Shown here: positions 16,659-27,492 of the stretch, piece by piece
How positions within the stretch are numbered: the first letter of the stretch is position 1
How the letters are laid out: each line of letters opens with the position of its first letter
Source: Lachnospiraceae bacterium
GTDB lineage: Bacteria > Bacillota > Clostridia > Lachnospirales > Lachnospiraceae
DNA length: 58,524 bases
Direction of reading: 5' to 3'
Assembly: GCA_017613435.1 (NCBI GenBank)
Contig: JAGADU010000067.1
Location: 1 to 58,524 of the forward strand
Notes under the pieces: generated by a model
The model's input: the letters and a program-made list of their open reading frames with translations, nothing else
Told to the model about the DNA's origin: nothing
Databases searched by the model: none
Made by a program: the position numbers and the translations under genes

Positions 16659-18066
16659 TTTCTTTTCGACGGGTTTCTTCGCGCCCGAAGAAATCTGGAT
16701 AGTATGTATAATATTTCTTTTGCTTATATTGACCGAAATTTTATTTTCGGTCAGTCTTTGCGTTGTGGAGGATTTTAACGAGAACGATCTTTTGGACATA
16801 AGCGACAGATTGTCCCTGCCGAATATCCAGACGCTTAATGTTTTTTTGGAAAACCGAACGAAATACGAAAACAGATTTCACGCGGCTTTGATAACGGTAC
16901 ACATTCTTTTGTTCATTCCTATCGAAATGCTGCTTTTCTTTATAGTTTCGCCGATTTTTGCAAATTCGAATTTTACGGAAATTGCGACTGTTGTTTTGTT
17001 TGCTCTCGTTTTGGTGGCGCTTTTTTTAATCATCATGTTCGTAAATTTCCTTCTTTTCTTCCTGCTTCCGAGGAAAATCGTTTCGCATTCATCAGAATAT
17101 ACCAAAGCCTTGGTAACGCTTTTTTCGCTTAAATTATCACTCATAATGGTTCCGATTTCGGATTTGTCCAATCTGATTTTGACGATTTTCTTTAAAATCA
17201 TCGGCAAAAACAAATACAATCAGGACGAAGAAGTTACGGAAGACGATATTTTATCCATGGTTCAGGAATCTAACGATCAGGGCTTGATCGAAGACGACGA
17301 AGTGACCATGATAAACAATATCTTTGAACTTAACGACAAAGAAGCCAAGGATATTATGACCAACCGTAACAGCATTGTCGGCATAAATGCGGATACCACG
17401 CTTTCGGATGCCATCAAGATAATGCTTGAAGGAAGCAATTCGCGTTATCCCGTTTATATCGACAATCTCGATCATATTATCGGTATTTTGCATTTGAAAG
17501 ATGCATTAAGATACCAGGATGCCAACAGGCAGAGAAACGGTTCGATTAAAAGATATCCGAAGCTTCTTCGCGAAGCCAGATTTGTTTCCGAAACCCGTAA
17601 GATCGATGATTTGTTCAAAAAAATGAAGGACGACAAACTTCAGATGGTTATCGTGATCGATGAATACGGTCAGACGAGCGGACTTGTTGCGATGGAAGAT
17701 ATCCTCGAGGAAATCGTCGGAAATATTCTCGACGAATACGACAAGGAAGAAACATTCGTCGAATTAAAGGGAGAAAAAGAGTACGAAATCGACGGTTTGA
17801 CGCCTCTCGAAGAATTAAGCGAAGTGCTTAAAATCGATTTTGATATAAATGACGATACCGATATCGAAACGATAAACGGATTTCTTATAAACAAGCTCGG
17901 ATATATTCCGGAAAACGATGACAAATCGGAGATTGAATACAAAGATTTCAGGTTTAAAATCACCCAGGTCGAGAATCATATTATCAAGACCGTTTTTGTT
18001 ACAAAAATAACAGGTGAGGAACAAAAGAATGACAGTAATTTTGTTGATAAAAAGAGCGCAAAATGA
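16645..18066 (+). CDS. CNNM/CorC-type membrane protein (DUF21, CBS pair, CorC_HlyC)
   Basis: A 473-residue inner-membrane protein of the HlyC/CorC (TerC-like, CNNM) family. The first 180 or so residues hold four hydrophobic segments of the DUF21 domain. A pair of CBS domains follows, with 'IMTNRNSIVGINADTTLSDAIKIM', 'YPVYIDNLDHIIGILHLKDAL' and 'VIDEYGQTSGLVAMEDILEEIVG'. The C-terminal CorC_HlyC domain begins at about residue 370. Homologues act in magnesium or cobalt efflux or homeostasis. The older label 'hemolysin' is misleading. It overlaps nnrD by 14 bases. The final codons contain the yebC promoter. Confidence 0.9.
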   Translation: MPADNFFSTGFFAPEEIWIVCIIFLLLILTEILFSVSLCVVEDFNENDLLDISDRLSLPNIQTLNVFLENRTKYENRFHAALITVHILLFIPIEMLLFFIVSPIFANSNFTEIATVVLFALVLVALFLIIMFVNFLLFFLLPRKIVSHSSEYTKALVTLFSLKLSLIMVPISDLSNLILTIFFKIIGKNKYNQDEEVTEDDILSMVQESNDQGLIEDDEVTMINNIFELNDKEAKDIMTNRNSIVGINADTTLSDAIKIMLEGSNSRYPVYIDNLDHIIGILHLKDALRYQDANRQRNGSIKRYPKLLREARFVSETRKIDDLFKKMKDDKLQMVIVIDEYGQTSGLVAMEDILEEIVGNILDEYDKEETFVELKGEKEYEIDGLTPLEELSEVLKIDFDINDDTDIETINGFLINKLGYIPENDDKSEIEYKDFRFKITQVENHIIKTVFVTKITGEEQKNDSNFVDKKSAK

Positions 18067-18072
18067 TATAAT
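18044..18072 (+). promoter_or_regulatory. Strong promoter for yebC (inside the end of the CorC-like gene)
   Basis: TTGATA (18044-18049), a 17-base spacer ending in TGA, and a perfect TATAAT (18067-18072), making it also an extended -10. It straddles the stop codon at 18064-18066 and lies about 37 bases before the yebC ATG. Confidence 0.78.
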
Positions 18073-18108
18073 ATGTTGTTGATTTTTACGTAACATTAGG
18101 AGGAATTT

Positions 18109-18840
18109 ATGTCAGGACATTCAAAATTTGCAAACATCAAACACAAAAAAGAAAAGAATGATGCAGCAAAAGGTAAAATTTTTACGATTATAGGGCGTGA
18201 AATCGCGGTAGCCGTTAAAGAAGGCGGTCCCGATCCGGCCAACAATTATAAACTTGCGGCTGTTATAGCCAAAGCAAAAGCAAACAACATGCCTAACGAT
18301 ACAATCGACAGAGGTATCAAAAAAGCTGCGGGAGAAGGCTCAAACGTTGTTTACGAACAGTGCACATACGAAGGATACGGACCCAACGGTATCGCAATCA
18401 TCGTTCAGTGCCTTACGGATAACAAAAACAGAACTGCCAGCAATGTTCGTTCGGCTTTTACAAAAGGACAGGGCAATATCGGAACACAGGGCTGCGTATC
18501 ATACATGTTTGACGAATGCGGTCAGATTATTATCGACAAGGAAGAATGCGATATGGATGCTGACGACCTTATGATGATTGCACTTGATGCGGGCGCCGAT
18601 GATTTTTCCGACGAAGAAGACAGCTTTGAAATCATCACCTCACCCGATGCATTACCCGAAGTAATCAAAGCCATGGAAGAAAACAAAATCCCCATGGCAC
18701 AGGCGGAAGTTACGATGCTTCCTCAAAATTACGTCAAATTGGATGACGAAACCGCAATCAAAAATCTTCAGAGAACTTTGGATCTGCTCGATGAAGACGA
18801 CGATGTCCAGAATGTTTATACTAACTGGGACGAAGAATAA
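18109..18840 (+). CDS. yebC: YebC/PmpR-family protein
   Basis: 243 residues. The N-terminal 'MSGHSKFANIKHKKEKNDAAKGKIFT' differs from the usual GHSKWANI by one conservative change. 'GGPDPANNYKLAAVIAKAKANNMPNDTIDRGIKKA' and the C-terminal 'LDEDDDVQNVYTNWDEE' are typical. The family was long annotated as a transcription regulator; recent work links it to relief of ribosome stalling at proline stretches. Expressed from its own strong promoter and preceded by AGGAGG. RuvC and RuvAB, common neighbours elsewhere, are absent. Confidence 0.95.
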   Translation: MSGHSKFANIKHKKEKNDAAKGKIFTIIGREIAVAVKEGGPDPANNYKLAAVIAKAKANNMPNDTIDRGIKKAAGEGSNVVYEQCTYEGYGPNGIAIIVQCLTDNKNRTASNVRSAFTKGQGNIGTQGCVSYMFDECGQIIIDKEECDMDADDLMMIALDAGADDFSDEEDSFEIITSPDALPEVIKAMEENKIPMAQAEVTMLPQNYVKLDDETAIKNLQRTLDLLDEDDDVQNVYTNWDEE

Positions 18841-18876
18841 ATACTAAACCGAAAGACTAAAAGAGGTAAAAAGAAA

Positions 18877-20157
18877 ATGAGCGATTACAGAATTGAAACA
18901 AAATGCATTCAGTCGGGTTGGAAACCTTCGGTAGGAGAAGCCAGAATTGTCCCGATTTATCAGTCAACGACTTTCAAATACGACACATCGGAACAGATGG
19001 GCGATCTGTTTGATTTAAAGGCATCGGGATATTTCTACACAAGACTTCAGAATCCTACAAACGATTATGTTGCAGCAAAAATCTGCGACATGGAAGGCGG
19101 AGCGGCTGCTATGCTTACATCTTCGGGTCAGGCAGCAAACTTTTATTCTGTATTCAATATTGCAGAAGCGGGAGACCATATTATTATCAGTTCCGCTCTT
19201 TACGGCGGCACATTCAATCTTTTGACGACAACGATCGCAAAGATGGGTATCGAAACAACCGTTGTCGATCCCGAGATTTCTCTTGAAGATTTAAGAAAAG
19301 AATTCAAGCCCAATACAAAATGCGTTCTTGCGGAATCGATTTCCAATCCCTCGCTTGTTGTTCTGGATTTTGAAAAATTCGCTACTGCGGCACATGAAGC
19401 CGGAGTACCTCTTATTGTTGACAATACATTTCCTACACCCGTTAACTGCAGACCTTTCGAACACGGCGTAGATATCGTTACACATTCAACCACAAAATAC
19501 ATGGACGGCCATGCTGCTTCCGTCGGAGGATGCATCGTTGATTCCGGAAATTTCGACTGGACTAAATATCCCGATAAATTCCCCGGACTCTGTTTCCCCG
19601 ACGAATCTTATCACGGTACAAATTATACACAACAGTTCGGTAAGGCGGCATTTATTGTTAAAGCCACGGCAACGCTCATGAGAGATTTGGGTTCCATTCA
19701 GTCCCCTCAGAACGCGTTCTATGTAAATATGGGTCTTGAAACGCTTCATCTTCGCATGCAAAGACATTGCGAAAATGCTTTGGAAGTTGCCAAATACCTT
19801 AAGAACAACGATAAGGTGGCATGGGTTAATTATCCCGGTCTCGAAGGTGATTTTTATTACGAGAGAGCAAAGAAATACATGCCTAACGGTACATGCGGCG
19901 TATTGACATTCGGTATCAAGGGCGGAAGAGAAGCTTCCATCAAATTCATGGATGCGCTTAAACTTATCGCAATCGTTACCCATGTTGCGGATACACGTTC
20001 ATGCGTGCTTCATCCCGCTTCGCATACTCACAGACAGATGACAGACGAACAGCTCCTCGAAGCAGGCGTTAAACCCGATCTTATCAGATTTTCGGTAGGC
20101 ATCGAAAACGTTAACGATATTATCGAAGATCTTGAGCAGGCTTTTAATTGCATCTAA
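18877..20157 (+). CDS. metY: O-acetylhomoserine sulfhydrylase (aminocarboxypropyltransferase)
   Basis: A 426-residue PLP enzyme of the Cys/Met metabolism family. It forms homocysteine directly from O-acetylhomoserine and sulfide, feeding methionine synthesis. The long N-terminal block 'ETKCIQSGWKPSVGEARIVPIYQSTTF' and the length separate it from the shorter MetB/MetC enzymes. The PLP lysine lies in 'THSTTKYMDGH'. 'ADTRSCVLHPASHTHRQM' and 'RFSVGIENVNDIIEDL' close the family pattern. No SAM riboswitch was visible in the 36-base gap after yebC, so it probably depends on the yebC promoter. Confidence 0.94.
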   Translation: MSDYRIETKCIQSGWKPSVGEARIVPIYQSTTFKYDTSEQMGDLFDLKASGYFYTRLQNPTNDYVAAKICDMEGGAAAMLTSSGQAANFYSVFNIAEAGDHIIISSALYGGTFNLLTTTIAKMGIETTVVDPEISLEDLRKEFKPNTKCVLAESISNPSLVVLDFEKFATAAHEAGVPLIVDNTFPTPVNCRPFEHGVDIVTHSTTKYMDGHAASVGGCIVDSGNFDWTKYPDKFPGLCFPDESYHGTNYTQQFGKAAFIVKATATLMRDLGSIQSPQNAFYVNMGLETLHLRMQRHCENALEVAKYLKNNDKVAWVNYPGLEGDFYYERAKKYMPNGTCGVLTFGIKGGREASIKFMDALKLIAIVTHVADTRSCVLHPASHTHRQMTDEQLLEAGVKPDLIRFSVGIENVNDIIEDLEQAFNCI

Positions 20158-20172
20158 AATCAGGTGATTGAT

Positions 20173-21114
20173 ATGGATATTCTTGCAATAGTTGTCCCCT
20201 GTTACAACGAAGAAGATATGCTTCCGATTACATTCGAAAGTCTCAGGGCGAAACTTTCCGATTTGATTTCCAAAGGAAAGATTTCCCCCGAATCGTTTCT
20301 TCTTTTCGTTGATGACGGAAGTAAGGACAAAACCTGGGAATTAATAGAAAACGAAAATAAAGAACACAAAGAAGTAAGAGGACTTAAACTTGCGGGAAAC
20401 GTAGGTCATCAGTTCGCGCTTACGGCAGGCCTTAACTTCGCCAAAGACATATGCGACATGTCGATTTCTATTGATGCGGATCTTCAGGACGATATAGAAG
20501 TATTCGACGAAATGGTCGATGATTATCACGACGGTTGCGATATCGTATACGGTGTTCGAAACAAAAGAAAAACCGATTCGTTTTTCAAAAGATTCACTGC
20601 ACAGACTTTTTATAAAGTCATGAATTTCTTCGGCGCCAAAACAATTTACAATCATGCCGATTTCAGACTGATGTCCAAAAGAGCTCTCGAACAGTTCTCT
20701 AAATACGGAGAAGAGAATCTTTACATAAGAGGAATCGTTCCCCTTATCGGATATAAAACCGCATGTGTTTATTATGACAGAAAAGTCAGAGTGGCCGGAG
20801 AGAGCAAATATCCGCTAAAGAAGATGATTGCTCTGGCTATTGAAGGAATAACTTCTTTCAGTGTCAAACCCATCAGATATATCGTTCTTTTGGGAATCAT
20901 AAGCGTTATTTTAAGCCTGGCTGCTTTTGTATATGCTTTGGTTTCGTTCTTCCTCGGAATTGTAGAACCGGGATGGACTTCGTTAATCGTAAGCATATGG
21001 TTTTTGGGCGGCGTACAGCTTATTTCGATCGGACTTATCGGTGAATATATCGGAAAGATTTACATGGAGGTAAAAAGACGTCCGAGATACAATATCGATA
21101 AGTACACAAAATAG
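20173..21114 (+). CDS. Polyprenyl-phosphate glycosyltransferase, GT2 (GtrB/DPM1-like)
   Basis: 313 residues from the ATG at 20173, chosen because AGGTG lies six bases upstream; an in-frame GTG at 20164 overlaps that site. The GT-A domain has 'IVVPCYNEEDMLP', 'LFVDDGSKDKTWE', and 'ISIDADLQDDIEV' with the DxD. It ends in two transmembrane helices (about residues 235-285) and 'GEYIGKIYMEVKRRPRYNI'. This architecture loads a sugar from a nucleotide donor onto undecaprenyl phosphate. The product is then used outside the cell by a GT-C enzyme, and the next gene is a good candidate for that partner. Confidence 0.92.
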   Translation: MDILAIVVPCYNEEDMLPITFESLRAKLSDLISKGKISPESFLLFVDDGSKDKTWELIENENKEHKEVRGLKLAGNVGHQFALTAGLNFAKDICDMSISIDADLQDDIEVFDEMVDDYHDGCDIVYGVRNKRKTDSFFKRFTAQTFYKVMNFFGAKTIYNHADFRLMSKRALEQFSKYGEENLYIRGIVPLIGYKTACVYYDRKVRVAGESKYPLKKMIALAIEGITSFSVKPIRYIVLLGIISVILSLAAFVYALVSFFLGIVEPGWTSLIVSIWFLGGVQLISIGLIGEYIGKIYMEVKRRPRYNIDKYTK

Positions 21115-21159
21115 ATTCTGCAAGGTATGGCTTAGTATTTTATTGGAAGGTTAAACTGG

Positions 21160-23175
21160 ATGGTTACAAAGAAAAACATTTATCATTATATTTTATATGT
21201 GATATTTGCTTTGGTATTCTTTTGCGGTATCGGGCTTTATTCGATTTCGATCGATCCCGTTTCGGAAGATATCAGCGCCATTATGCCGATGATAATAAGA
21301 TATCTTATTGTCTTTGTTGCTGCGGGGCTGATTGCTGCTGTTTTTAAAGCTCTTATTCCTTTGATTCCCGAAAAATTTCTTCCGAAGGAATTGCCGATTT
21401 TATCAAAATTATTTGAAGTTCTCATTGTTCTTTTCGTTCCTGTTTTGATGATTTTTGTCAGAATCATTGCCCTCAGTTCGGTAATAGGACTTGAAATAAA
21501 CAATGTTTATTACAATTATGCAATCGGAGAGTCGGTTACGCTTCCGGATACCTCTTTTGCATCATATGCATATGCATCTGTTTGTAAATTTTTGTGCAAA
21601 TTCAATGCTACCGCATATCCCATTTACAGTTTTAACATTCTGCTTCAGGCCGGAATTGCCGTTTTTGCTTATTTCGGTTTAAAAAAAGCTTTGAAAATCA
21701 GATATGCGCTTCTGGTTTTATTGCTCGTGGCATTCCTCCCGGTTTCGTATAAAGCGATTTCGGTTATATCTCCCGATACATTGATTACGTTCCTTTTTAC
21801 CGGATATCTTTTCTTTTTGTTCAATGTTATCGATTTAAACAAAAAAGGAAAAGTTTCGGAAACGCTGCATATTTTGTATTATGTCGGGCTCGGTATTTTT
21901 TCCGGATTTATAGCGATGTGGGATATTCTCGGCGTATCTCTTTTTGTTATAAGCGTTTCCGCTATTTTGATGGTTTACAACAAGGATGCATGGTTAAAAT
22001 TTCAGAATAAATTTGTACAGGCTGCCGTTTATTCGATTTCTTTCTTTGTATCGCTTTTCGCCTTTTTATATTTAATTAACAACAACGGATTAAGATTTTT
22101 TGATAATGTTTTCAATTATATATATTCCTTCATTCCAAAAGGTTTATCGCTCAGTTTGATTATCCCGATGGAAAACAGAGTGGAAGGAATTGTGATTTTT
22201 GTATTTGTTGCGCTCGGAATTATTGCATTTATCAGAAACGAGACAGACAAAGGGCTTGCAGCTGTAATTGTTCTTGATTTTGTTTCGATATTTACATTTA
22301 TCAAATTCAATACGTCTTCGTATATGTTTCTGGTAAATTATTTTTATATAGTATTTGCCGTAATAGGCTTTTTCGAAGCTCCCGGTTTTTCGCATGAAGT
22401 TGAAGAAGAAATTGAAAAAACTCCCGTTATTTCAAAAAGTTACAGGACTACATTTCAACCTGTCGAAAATAAGCCTTCTTCAAAAGAAACAGTCAAAACA
22501 GTATCAGTCAGTCCTCAGGCAACAAATAAGCCCAAAGAACCGAAGACTTATACTATTGCCAAACAGCAGGAAGAAAAAAGGGTCGGTAAAAACACTTTCG
22601 AGAATACTTACACAAATATTGTTCCTCCCGCTCCGAACAGGGTACCCATAAATGTTTCGGATAACAAAGAGAACGTTCAAAGAACGAATGTTTCTCCTGA
22701 GAATATCGAGAATTCCTATGCTTCACCCAAAGAAGACGTAAGAATCGAGAATAAAATTGAACCCGCTATTAAAGTTGATCCGGAAATTGAATTAAAACCC
22801 GTTATAAATAACGAAACCGTCAACAAATTTAACGAAACAAAAACAGAAGAAACAACAGAAAGCCCTCAGAATACCGTTTTATATACAAACGATACTCAAA
22901 ACAGGGATAAAATCATACCTTCGAGGAGAGATTACAAAACCGCTCATGTTTACAAGAGCAAAGAAGAGGAAGTACTGCATGATAAAAAGGTGTCGACAGA
23001 GCCTGTTTCGAATGTCGCTACCGATCCCTCGCTTAAAGCCACTCCTTTGATAAAAAATCCTCTTCCCGTTCCCAAGCCCCATGTCACCAGAGAATTGTCT
23101 TATGACGTTGAGCCCGAGGAATATGATGACTTTGATATTAAAGATTTAAAGGGCAAAGATTATTATGACATCTGA
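21160..23175 (+). CDS. Multi-pass membrane protein, possible GT-C glycosyltransferase, with long disordered tail
   Basis: 671 residues. Residues 1-410 contain about ten hydrophobic segments with a GT39/ArnT-like rhythm; a loop after the third or fourth segment reads 'NNVYYNYAIGESVTLPDTSF'. Residues 410-671 are hydrophilic, rich in Lys, Glu, Asn, Thr and Pro, apparently disordered, and end in an acidic stretch '[19 protein letters not shown]'. The position after a GtrB-like GT2 suggests that it uses the polyprenyl-linked sugar. I cannot point to a definite catalytic Asp, so the enzyme call is inference. The 3' end overlaps ftsK by 11 bases. Could instead be a flippase-like or wall-polymer protein. 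Confidence 0.75.
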   Translation: MVTKKNIYHYILYVIFALVFFCGIGLYSISIDPVSEDISAIMPMIIRYLIVFVAAGLIAAVFKALIPLIPEKFLPKELPILSKLFEVLIVLFVPVLMIFVRIIALSSVIGLEINNVYYNYAIGESVTLPDTSFASYAYASVCKFLCKFNATAYPIYSFNILLQAGIAVFAYFGLKKALKIRYALLVLLLVAFLPVSYKAISVISPDTLITFLFTGYLFFLFNVIDLNKKGKVSETLHILYYVGLGIFSGFIAMWDILGVSLFVISVSAILMVYNKDAWLKFQNKFVQAAVYSISFFVSLFAFLYLINNNGLRFFDNVFNYIYSFIPKGLSLSLIIPMENRVEGIVIFVFVALGIIAFIRNETDKGLAAVIVLDFVSIFTFIKFNTSSYMFLVNYFYIVFAVIGFFEAPGFSHEVEEEIEKTPVISKSYRTTFQPVENKPSSKETVKTVSVSPQATNKPKEPKTYTIAKQQEEKRVGKNTFENTYTNIVPPAPNRVPINVSDNKENVQRTNVSPENIENSYASPKEDVRIENKIEPAIKVDPEIELKPVINNETVNKFNETKTEETTESPQNTVLYTNDTQNRDKIIPSRRDYKTAHVYKSKEEEVLHDKKVSTEPVSNVATDPSLKATPLIKNPLPVPKPHVTRELSYDVEPEEYDDFDIKDLKGKDYYDI

Positions 23176-25777
23176 CAATAATCATAAAAGAAGATCCTCT
23201 TCGGGGAGAAGAAGCTCCTCGCCCCAAAGATCTTCAGGCAACAGAAGAAGCCATAATACAAATTCAAAAAGAAAAACCAATTCGCCTTCAAAAGAAGAGT
23301 TTGAATTCGATTACGTAAAGACACTGATTTATATTGGTGTTTTTGCTGTTTTAATTATTATGTTTCTTTTTGCTCTCGGAATATTCGAGGGCGGCTTCGG
23401 ACTTTTCGTGACATCTTTGTTAAAAGGTCTGTTCGGTTTTGATGCATATGTTTTGCCGATTGTCGGCGTTTTATGCATTTTGTATGCGGTCTTTAAGGAT
23501 ACAACGAAAAAGACTGTATTTAATTTCGTTTCAGCATTTGTTTTCACTCTTTCAATCGGTTTGATTGCGCATTTGTTTGAATTCGATTCCATCAGCAATA
23601 CCAAATTTACGGAAGCAGTTAAGATTTTTTATCATTCCGGAAAAGGCGGCGGAGTAATTTTCGGAAGTATTGCGTATCTTATCGATATAAGCTGCGGCAG
23701 AGCCCTTGTCTGGGTTTTGGCGATAGTTTTTATTATTGCGTCAATAAGCGTAATGTTCGGCAAATACGTTGTAAGATACGCAAAAATATTGATTGCGAAA
23801 TATTCCGATCTTGACGATGTGGATAAAGAAGAGGAAAGAGAATACACACAAAGGGAAATCCGTAAATTAAGAGAAAAAGAAGAAGCCAAAAAGAAAAAAG
23901 TATCTTACAAAATCACTTCGGATGTCGAAGAAGACAACGTTGATAAAGGAAAAGATAAGATAATCGACGTTAAACCCTCGGAGATCAGGTCTTTTTTGGA
24001 TGATTCCGACAAAACAAACGAAACCAAAAAAGAAGATATAAAAAAAGAATCGATGGATGTTCATCAGATTCATGCCAAGGACATTAAAGTCAAAAACAAC
24101 GAGGATGAAATTCGTCCCATTAATGTTTATGACAATGACGTAAACATTAAGCCCGTTAAAACTTACGAAGAAACAGTCGTTAAGCCTCAGATAAACGAGA
24201 CTAAAAACGTATCGGAGGTTTCTTTTAACGACAATTCGCTTAAACTTGTTGCATCGAATACAAATCCTACTCAGATAAAAAGCGAAGATCCTACTCTCGA
24301 TATGTATATTTCAAAAAAAGAAAGTGTTTCTTCGAAAGCCTATAAATTCCCTCCTGTTTCATTGTTAAGCAAGGGCGACAGAAGATCTAAGAACAAGGGC
24401 GACGATATCATCGAAACGGCACTTAAACTTAAAGACACACTTGCTACTTTCGGCGTAGAAGTATCGGTAGATCCCGCAAATTGTTCAAAAGGACCTGCGG
24501 TAACAAGGTATGAATTATCCCCCGCACCCGGAGTAAAAGTCAGCCGTATTGTTTCGCTGGCTGACGATATAAAATTAAGCCTAGGTGCCGCTGATATTCG
24601 TATAGAAGCTCCGATTCCGGGCAAAAGTGCGGTAGGTATCGAGGTTCCCAATTCAGAGAGCCTTTCGGTTCCTTTCAGGGATTTGGTCGAATCAAAAGAA
24701 TTCATTGATTCGAAATCCAAGATTTCTTTTGCCGTAGGAAAAGATTTGGCAGGAGACGTTGTCATAGCCGATATCGCGAAAATGCCTCATTTGCTTATAG
24801 CGGGCGCTACGGGTTCGGGTAAATCCGTTTGTATCAATACGATTATAATGAGCATTTTGTATAAGGCTCATCCCGATGACGTAAAACTTATTTTAATAGA
24901 CCCCAAAGTTGTTGAATTAAGCGTATACAACGGAATTCCTCATATGCTTTTGCCCGTTGTTACCGATCCGAAGCAGGCCAGCGCTTCACTTCATTGGGGT
25001 GTAAGCGAAATGGAAGACAGATATAAGAAATTTGCCGATTTGGGTGTCAGGGATTTGAAAGGGTATAACGAAAAAATCCAAGAAGATCCCGAAGGCAAAA
25101 AACTTCCCCAGATTGTTATTATTGTCGACGAGCTTGCGGATCTTATGATGGTTGCCGGCAAGGAAGTCGAAGAATCGATATGCCGTCTCGCGCAGCTTGC
25201 AAGAGCAGCCGGAATCCATTTGATTATTGCCACACAAAGACCTTCCGTTGATGTTATTACAGGCCTTATAAAAGCGAATATGCCAAGCAGAATCGCCTTT
25301 TCCGTGTCATCTGGCATTGATTCGAGGACGATTCTTGATACTAACGGCGCGGAGAAACTTCTCGGAAAAGGAGATATGCTTTTCTTCCCTCAGGGTATGA
25401 ACAAACCTTCGCGTGTTCAGGGCTGTTTTGTTTCGGACAACGAAGTTTCGGATGTTGTTGATTTTATTAAAAATCAAAATATTAAAGGTTATGACGAGAG
25501 AATCATCGAGTCTGTTAAGAATAACGGTTCTTCACAAAGTATCGCATCAGGCTCGGCCGAACTTGACGAACTTTTTGCTCAGGCCGGTACCTTTATCATA
25601 GACAAGGACAAAGCATCCATAGGAGCCCTTCAGAGAGCCTTTAAAATCGGCTTTAACAGAGCCGCCAGAATTATGGATCAGCTTGAAGCAAAAGGTGTTG
25701 TAGGACCCGAAGAAGGAACCAAACCCAGAAAGATTTTAATGAGCAGATCCGAATTCGAGCAGATTATTAATTCGTGA
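23165..25777 (+). CDS. ftsK: DNA translocase FtsK/SpoIIIE
   Basis: 870 residues. The Ser/Arg-rich N-terminal 45 residues precede four transmembrane helices (about residues 52-205). A charged, disordered linker runs to about residue 390. The motor has Walker A 'GATGSGKS' at 547-554, Walker B '[13 protein letters not shown]' and '[14 protein letters not shown]'. The C-terminal gamma winged-helix domain, which reads KOPS/SRS-type DNA signals, includes '[23 protein letters not shown]'. It moves chromosome DNA through the closing septum or into a forespore. Translation is probably coupled to the upstream membrane-protein gene. Confidence 0.95.
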   Translation: MTSDNNHKRRSSSGRRSSSPQRSSGNRRSHNTNSKRKTNSPSKEEFEFDYVKTLIYIGVFAVLIIMFLFALGIFEGGFGLFVTSLLKGLFGFDAYVLPIVGVLCILYAVFKDTTKKTVFNFVSAFVFTLSIGLIAHLFEFDSISNTKFTEAVKIFYHSGKGGGVIFGSIAYLIDISCGRALVWVLAIVFIIASISVMFGKYVVRYAKILIAKYSDLDDVDKEEEREYTQREIRKLREKEEAKKKKVSYKITSDVEEDNVDKGKDKIIDVKPSEIRSFLDDSDKTNETKKEDIKKESMDVHQIHAKDIKVKNNEDEIRPINVYDNDVNIKPVKTYEETVVKPQINETKNVSEVSFNDNSLKLVASNTNPTQIKSEDPTLDMYISKKESVSSKAYKFPPVSLLSKGDRRSKNKGDDIIETALKLKDTLATFGVEVSVDPANCSKGPAVTRYELSPAPGVKVSRIVSLADDIKLSLGAADIRIEAPIPGKSAVGIEVPNSESLSVPFRDLVESKEFIDSKSKISFAVGKDLAGDVVIADIAKMPHLLIAGATGSGKSVCINTIIMSILYKAHPDDVKLILIDPKVVELSVYNGIPHMLLPVVTDPKQASASLHWGVSEMEDRYKKFADLGVRDLKGYNEKIQEDPEGKKLPQIVIIVDELADLMMVAGKEVEESICRLAQLARAAGIHLIIATQRPSVDVITGLIKANMPSRIAFSVSSGIDSRTILDTNGAEKLLGKGDMLFFPQGMNKPSRVQGCFVSDNEVSDVVDFIKNQNIKGYDERIIESVKNNGSSQSIASGSAELDELFAQAGTFIIDKDKASIGALQRAFKIGFNRAARIMDQLEAKGVVGPEEGTKPRKILMSRSEFEQIINS

Positions 25778-25809
25778 TTTGCAAAAAATATAAATACAAG
25801 GAGAAGAAT

Positions 25810-27477
25810 ATGAAATCTGATATTGAAATTGCTCAAAGCGCAAAGATGAAACCGATAGTAGAAGTTGCAAAACTTCTTGATATTCCCGAAGACGATTTGG
25901 AACTTTACGGAAAATACAAAGCAAAATTATCGGATGAATATATCGACTCGGTTAAAAATAACAAAGACGGCAAACTTGTTCTTGTTACCGCAATCAATCC
26001 CACACCTGCAGGAGAGGGCAAAACAACGACCACTGTCGGTTTGGGACAGGCTTTGGGACTTATGGGCAAGAAATCCGTTATCGCATTAAGAGAACCCTCG
26101 CTCGGACCGTGTTTCGGAATAAAAGGCGGTGCCGCAGGAGGCGGAATGGCTCAGGTTGTTCCGATGGAAGATTTAAATCTTCATTTTACGGGCGATTTCC
26201 ATGCAATTACATCTGCAAACAACCTTCTTGCCGCATTGCTTGACAATCATATTCAGCAGGGCAATCAACTCGGAATTGATACAAGAAGCGTGGTTTGGAA
26301 AAGATGTCTTGACATGAACGATCGTTCATTAAGAAACATTGTTGTAGGTCTCGGCGCAAAAGCCGACGGCGTCGTCAGAGAAGACCACTTCGTTATTACA
26401 GTTGCTTCAGAAATCATGGCAATTCTTTGTCTTGCCGACGATATGGAGGATTTAAAGGAGAGACTCGGTAAAATTGTTGTTGCATACAATTTTGCGGGCG
26501 ACCCCGTAACAGCCGCCGATTTGGGTGCCGTAGGTTCAATGGCTGCTCTTTTGAAAGATGCCTTAAAGCCTAATCTTATTCAGACTCTCGAGAATACACC
26601 CGCAATCGTTCACGGCGGACCTTTTGCGAATATCGCTCACGGATGCAACTCCGTAAGAGCAACCAAAACTGCTTTAAAGATTGCGGATTACTGCATTACG
26701 GAAGCCGGATTCGGTGCGGATCTCGGTGCACAAAAATTCCTTGACATCAAATGCAGAATGGCGAAACTCAAACCCGACGCCATTGTTTTGGTTGCAACCG
26801 TACGTGCGCTTAAATATAACGGAGGAATTCCGAAGGATCAGCTTTCAAACGAAAATCTCGACGCATTGAAAAAAGGTATAGTAAACCTTGAGAAACATAT
26901 CGAAAACCTTCAGAAATACGACGTTCCCGTTGTTGTTACTCTCAATTCGTTTATTACCGATACGAAAGCCGAAACAGATTTCGTTAAAAATTTCTGTATC
27001 GAAAGAGGGTGCAGCTTTGCTTTGTCAGAAGTTTGGGAGAAGGGCGGCGAAGGCGGTATTGAACTTGCCAAAACTCTTCTTGAAACTCTCGAAACCAAAG
27101 AAAGCCATTATCATCCTTTATACAAGGACGAATTGTCTCTTGAAGAAAAGATTGAAACAATCGCAAAAGAAATATACGGCGCGGACGGCGTAAATTATTC
27201 GTCAACCGCCAAGAAACAGCTTGAAAAACTTACAAAACTCGGATTTTCAAACCTTCCGGTTTGTATTGCAAAAACTCAGTATTCCTTATCCGACGATCCC
27301 TCTCTTTTGGGCCGTCCCACAAATTTCAATATCGAAGTAAGAGAATGCTATGTTTCCGCAGGTGCCGGTTTTGTGGTAGTTATTACAGGCCAGATTATGA
27401 CAATGCCCGGTCTTCCGAAGACACCTGCAGCGCTTTCAATCGATGTTGTTGACGGAAAGATTACCGGATTATTCTAA
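25810..27477 (+). CDS. fhs: Formate--tetrahydrofolate ligase
   Basis: 555 residues from the ATG at 25810, which follows an AAGGAGAAG site. An upstream in-frame GTG at 25774 overlaps ftsK and adds unrelated residues. The enzyme joins formate to tetrahydrofolate with ATP. The P-loop '[10 protein letters not shown]' begins at residue 65. '[36 protein letters not shown]' style blocks and the C-terminal '[20 protein letters not shown]' are intact. With folD directly after, it supplies formyl- and methylene-folate for purine, serine or glycine metabolism. A full Wood-Ljungdahl set is not present. Confidence 0.96.
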   Translation: MKSDIEIAQSAKMKPIVEVAKLLDIPEDDLELYGKYKAKLSDEYIDSVKNNKDGKLVLVTAINPTPAGEGKTTTTVGLGQALGLMGKKSVIALREPSLGPCFGIKGGAAGGGMAQVVPMEDLNLHFTGDFHAITSANNLLAALLDNHIQQGNQLGIDTRSVVWKRCLDMNDRSLRNIVVGLGAKADGVVREDHFVITVASEIMAILCLADDMEDLKERLGKIVVAYNFAGDPVTAADLGAVGSMAALLKDALKPNLIQTLENTPAIVHGGPFANIAHGCNSVRATKTALKIADYCITEAGFGADLGAQKFLDIKCRMAKLKPDAIVLVATVRALKYNGGIPKDQLSNENLDALKKGIVNLEKHIENLQKYDVPVVVTLNSFITDTKAETDFVKNFCIERGCSFALSEVWEKGGEGGIELAKTLLETLETKESHYHPLYKDELSLEEKIETIAKEIYGADGVNYSSTAKKQLEKLTKLGFSNLPVCIAKTQYSLSDDPSLLGRPTNFNIEVRECYVSAGAGFVVVITGQIMTMPGLPKTPAALSIDVVDGKITGLF

Positions 27478-27492
27478 ATTTACGGAGGAATT

